Assembly: GCA_012516755.1 (NCBI GenBank)
Contig: JAAYWE010000236.1
Span: 1-15,585, forward strand
Length of the DNA: 15,585 nucleotides
Direction: 5' to 3'
Source of the DNA: Treponema sp.
GTDB lineage: Bacteria > Spirochaetota > Spirochaetia > Treponematales > Rectinemataceae
Position numbers and translations under genes: made by a program
Shown here: positions 14,400 to 15,585 of the stretch, piece by piece
Position numbering within the stretch: the first letter of the stretch is position 1
Layout: every line of letters begins with the position of its first letter
Notes under the pieces: generated by a model
Seen by the model: the letters and a program-made list of their open reading frames with translations, nothing else
What the model was told of the DNA's origin: nothing
The model's database searches: none

Positions 14400-14430
14400 A
14401 TCTTGATTGAGTCAAGATCTGATATATAAT
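14400..14430 (+). promoter_or_regulatory. Promoter with overlapping palindromic operator, upstream of the hydrolase gene
   Basis: TTGATT (14403-14408) and a perfect TATAAT (14425-14430) are spaced by 16 bases. A perfect inverted repeat ATCTTGA-TTGAG-TCAAGAT (14400-14418) covers the -35 and half the spacer, where a bound repressor would block polymerase. It leaves a leader of about 130 bases before the hydrolase ATG. Regulator unknown. Confidence 0.55.
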
Positions 14431-14527
14431 AAATGAGTCAGCCTTAGGGTCAACTAAGAAATGAGAAAGTCATTATAATTCCAAATTCGTGTTCTTTGCG
14501 TAGCCAGTGTTTTAGAGCTTAAATGCA

Positions 14528-14547
14528 ATGCATGCAATTGTATGCAT
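14528..14547. promoter_or_regulatory. 20-bp near-perfect palindrome next to the hydrolase ribosome-binding site
   Basis: ATGCATGCAA (14528-14537) and TTGTATGCAT (14538-14547) are complementary at 9 of 10 positions with no spacer, so it is more likely a protein-binding site in DNA than an RNA hairpin. It ends 6 bases before the AGGAGG Shine-Dalgarno. Alternating purine-pyrimidine composition raises the chance of a fortuitous palindrome. Confidence 0.35.
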
Positions 14548-14564
14548 ATATAAGGAGGTCGTAT

Positions 14565-15479
14565 ATGAGTACTAGAACTTTCACATTTACGGATCCCGAT
14601 GGTTTTGAGATTTTCGTCTATGAGTGGCTGCCAGATGGCCAGAAGCCCAAAGCGGTGGTGCAAGTAGCACACGGTATGGCGGAGCATGCCCTGCGCTATG
14701 AGCGATTTGCAAAATACCTAAACGAGGCTGGATTTGCGGTATATGCGGATGATCATCGTGGTCATTGGAAGACGGCCAAAGATCGCTCCAAGGCTGGTAT
14801 TGGAGGAATCGACAGTTGGAATGGTATGGTCAATGATGAGAACCAGCTGAAAGAGATCATCAAAAAGGAGAATCCCGATTTACCGCTTTTCTTCTTTGGT
14901 CACAGCATGGGCTCATTCATAGCACAGAGGTTCATAGAATTATGGGGCAGCGAGCTAAAAGGTGCGATACTCTCCGGAACGACTGGTCTGGCATTCATTC
15001 CTAAGGAGGCAGGGTCGGCGCTGGAGCAAGCCGCCGCAGGTGAGCTAAGGGACAAATACCCTGAAGGCCCAGGCCTATTCGAAAGTCTCAATGCAGCTTT
15101 TGAACCTGTGAAGACCCCCTTTGATTGGCTTAGCCGCGATGAGGCGGAAGTTCAAAAGTACATCGATGACCCTTGGTGTGGTTTCTCTTTCTCTAATGGT
15201 ATGATGCTGGATATGGCTCGAGGAATATGGGAGTTTTATGACCCGAGCAATCAGGCACTTATCCCAAAGAACCTGCCCATTCTTGTTATTGCGGGAGAAA
15301 AGGACCCTATTGGGGCGAATGACGGCGTAAAGGCACTGGTTCAGAGGTATAAAGATCTGGGGATCAAGGATGTAAAAATGATCTTATATCCTGGGGCAAG
15401 GCATGAGGTGCTCAACGAGATCAACCGCGATGAGGTCCATCAGGATGTGAAGGATTGGCTCGAAGAGCATTTGAAATAG
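14565..15479 (+). CDS. Alpha/beta hydrolase, monoacylglycerol lipase / lysophospholipase type
   Basis: This is a serine hydrolase of the Hydrolase_4 (PldB/monoacylglycerol lipase) group, expected to cleave ester bonds of small lipids. ATG 14565 is chosen because AAGGAGG lies 6 bases upstream; an in-frame ATG at 14523 precedes the ribosome site and is not needed. The product has 304 residues, normal for the family, with no signal peptide, so it is cytosolic. Visible motifs: HGMAEHALRY (36-45, oxyanion hole and family signature), DHRGH (63-67), nucleophile Ser114 in GHSMGS, Asp247 in IAGEKDPIG and His280 in GARHEVLNE. The lid region is about 140-220. The usual DHRGHG reads DHRGHW (Trp68). It is a single gene with its own promoter region; no terminator is visible in the remaining 106 bases. 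True substrate not determinable from sequence. Confidence 0.88.
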   Translation: MSTRTFTFTDPDGFEIFVYEWLPDGQKPKAVVQVAHGMAEHALRYERFAKYLNEAGFAVYADDHRGHWKTAKDRSKAGIGGIDSWNGMVNDENQLKEIIKKENPDLPLFFFGHSMGSFIAQRFIELWGSELKGAILSGTTGLAFIPKEAGSALEQAAAGELRDKYPEGPGLFESLNAAFEPVKTPFDWLSRDEAEVQKYIDDPWCGFSFSNGMMLDMARGIWEFYDPSNQALIPKNLPILVIAGEKDPIGANDGVKALVQRYKDLGIKDVKMILYPGARHEVLNEINRDEVHQDVKDWLEEHLK

Positions 15480-15585
15480 AGAACCGAGTCTTCCAATTAT
15501 TGCGACTGGAGCGATCGCAGCGCTTCATGATATGAGAATGCCGGGATGACTCTGGATGTAAAGTGGGAATAGCAATTATATGTAA

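Larger units (their letters stand above)
14131..14564 (+). other. Non-coding region between tRNA-Leu and the hydrolase gene
   Basis: About 430 bases with no supported gene. The short frames crossing it also cross the tRNA and look like no known protein. Between 14158 and 14310 there are purine-rich, loosely repeated GACCAA/GACCAG segments whose later part (14208-14311) is partly complementary to the earlier part; this might fold in RNA, but the pairing is imperfect and I cannot assign it. The right part holds a promoter with a palindrome (14400-14430) and a palindrome beside the ribosome site (14528-14547). Confidence 0.5.

Noticed and set aside
14509..14520. GTTTTAGAGCTT, resembling the start of a type II CRISPR repeat
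   Set aside because: Only one copy exists, with no spacers, no second repeat and no cas genes nearby; a chance match.
14051..14564. Possible integration site or remnant element next to tRNA-Leu
   Set aside because: No integrase, no direct repeat of the tRNA 3' end and no foreign gene cluster were found within the window.

Overview
The window is an ordinary-looking bacterial chromosomal segment of moderate G+C (by eye in the mid 40s percent). It contains no rRNA, phage, transposase or CRISPR array, so the host can only be guessed. Strong Shine-Dalgarno sites, a Sec-exported binding protein without a lipobox and a tRNA without an encoded CCA end would suit a diderm such as a spirochaete, but this is a low-confidence guess. 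Nearly every ORF matches a well-known enzyme family; the interest lies in which families sit together.

Layout. (1) 1-678, minus strand: the N-terminal half of a glutamine-synthetase-family protein that runs off the left edge. (2) 679-1102: a divergent intergenic region with a 14-bp pure GC palindrome, five 10-bp tandem repeats and an operator-like palindrome. (3) 1103-2635: a CoA-acylating (methyl)malonate-semialdehyde dehydrogenase, followed by a hairpin terminator and, convergently, panB (ketopantoate hydroxymethyltransferase, 2758-3615, minus). (4) 3616-3957: a divergent control region with back-to-back candidate promoters and several palindromes. (5) 3958-11878: a compact eight-gene operon with several ATGA stop/start overlaps. 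It encodes an AGXT2-like class III aminotransferase, a PanE-type ketopantoate reductase, an M20 (ArgE/DapE-type) amidohydrolase and a complete branched-chain-amino-acid-type ABC importer (two ATPases, two permeases, one periplasmic binding protein), and it ends at a clear terminator at 11916-11943. (6) 12029-13846: an unusual 605-residue protein with a dead esterase-like domain, a discoidin-like domain and an intact esterase domain. (7) tRNA-Leu(CAG) at 14051-14130 with its own candidate promoter. (8) 14131-14564: a non-coding region with a good promoter overlapped by a palindrome. (9) 14565-15479: a monoacylglycerol-lipase-like hydrolase. The last 106 bases hold nothing I can recognise.

How the genes may work together. 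Read conservatively, regions 3-5 hold two pantothenate-pathway enzymes (PanB, PanE) beside amino-acid uptake and catabolism. The more interesting reading is a pathway that takes pantothenate (vitamin B5, which is N-pantoyl-beta-alanine) or a similar N-acyl-beta-amino acid apart. The Liv-type transporter would import it, and the M20 enzyme would cleave the amide to pantoate and beta-alanine. The aminotransferase and the semialdehyde dehydrogenase would turn beta-alanine into malonate semialdehyde and then acetyl-CoA. PanE (with an acidic, NAD-type cofactor pocket) and PanB, running in reverse, would turn pantoate into ketopantoate and then 2-ketoisovalerate plus a one-carbon unit. The window has no panC or panD, which a biosynthetic cluster would often include. 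This is an inference from family membership and gene order and has not been demonstrated.
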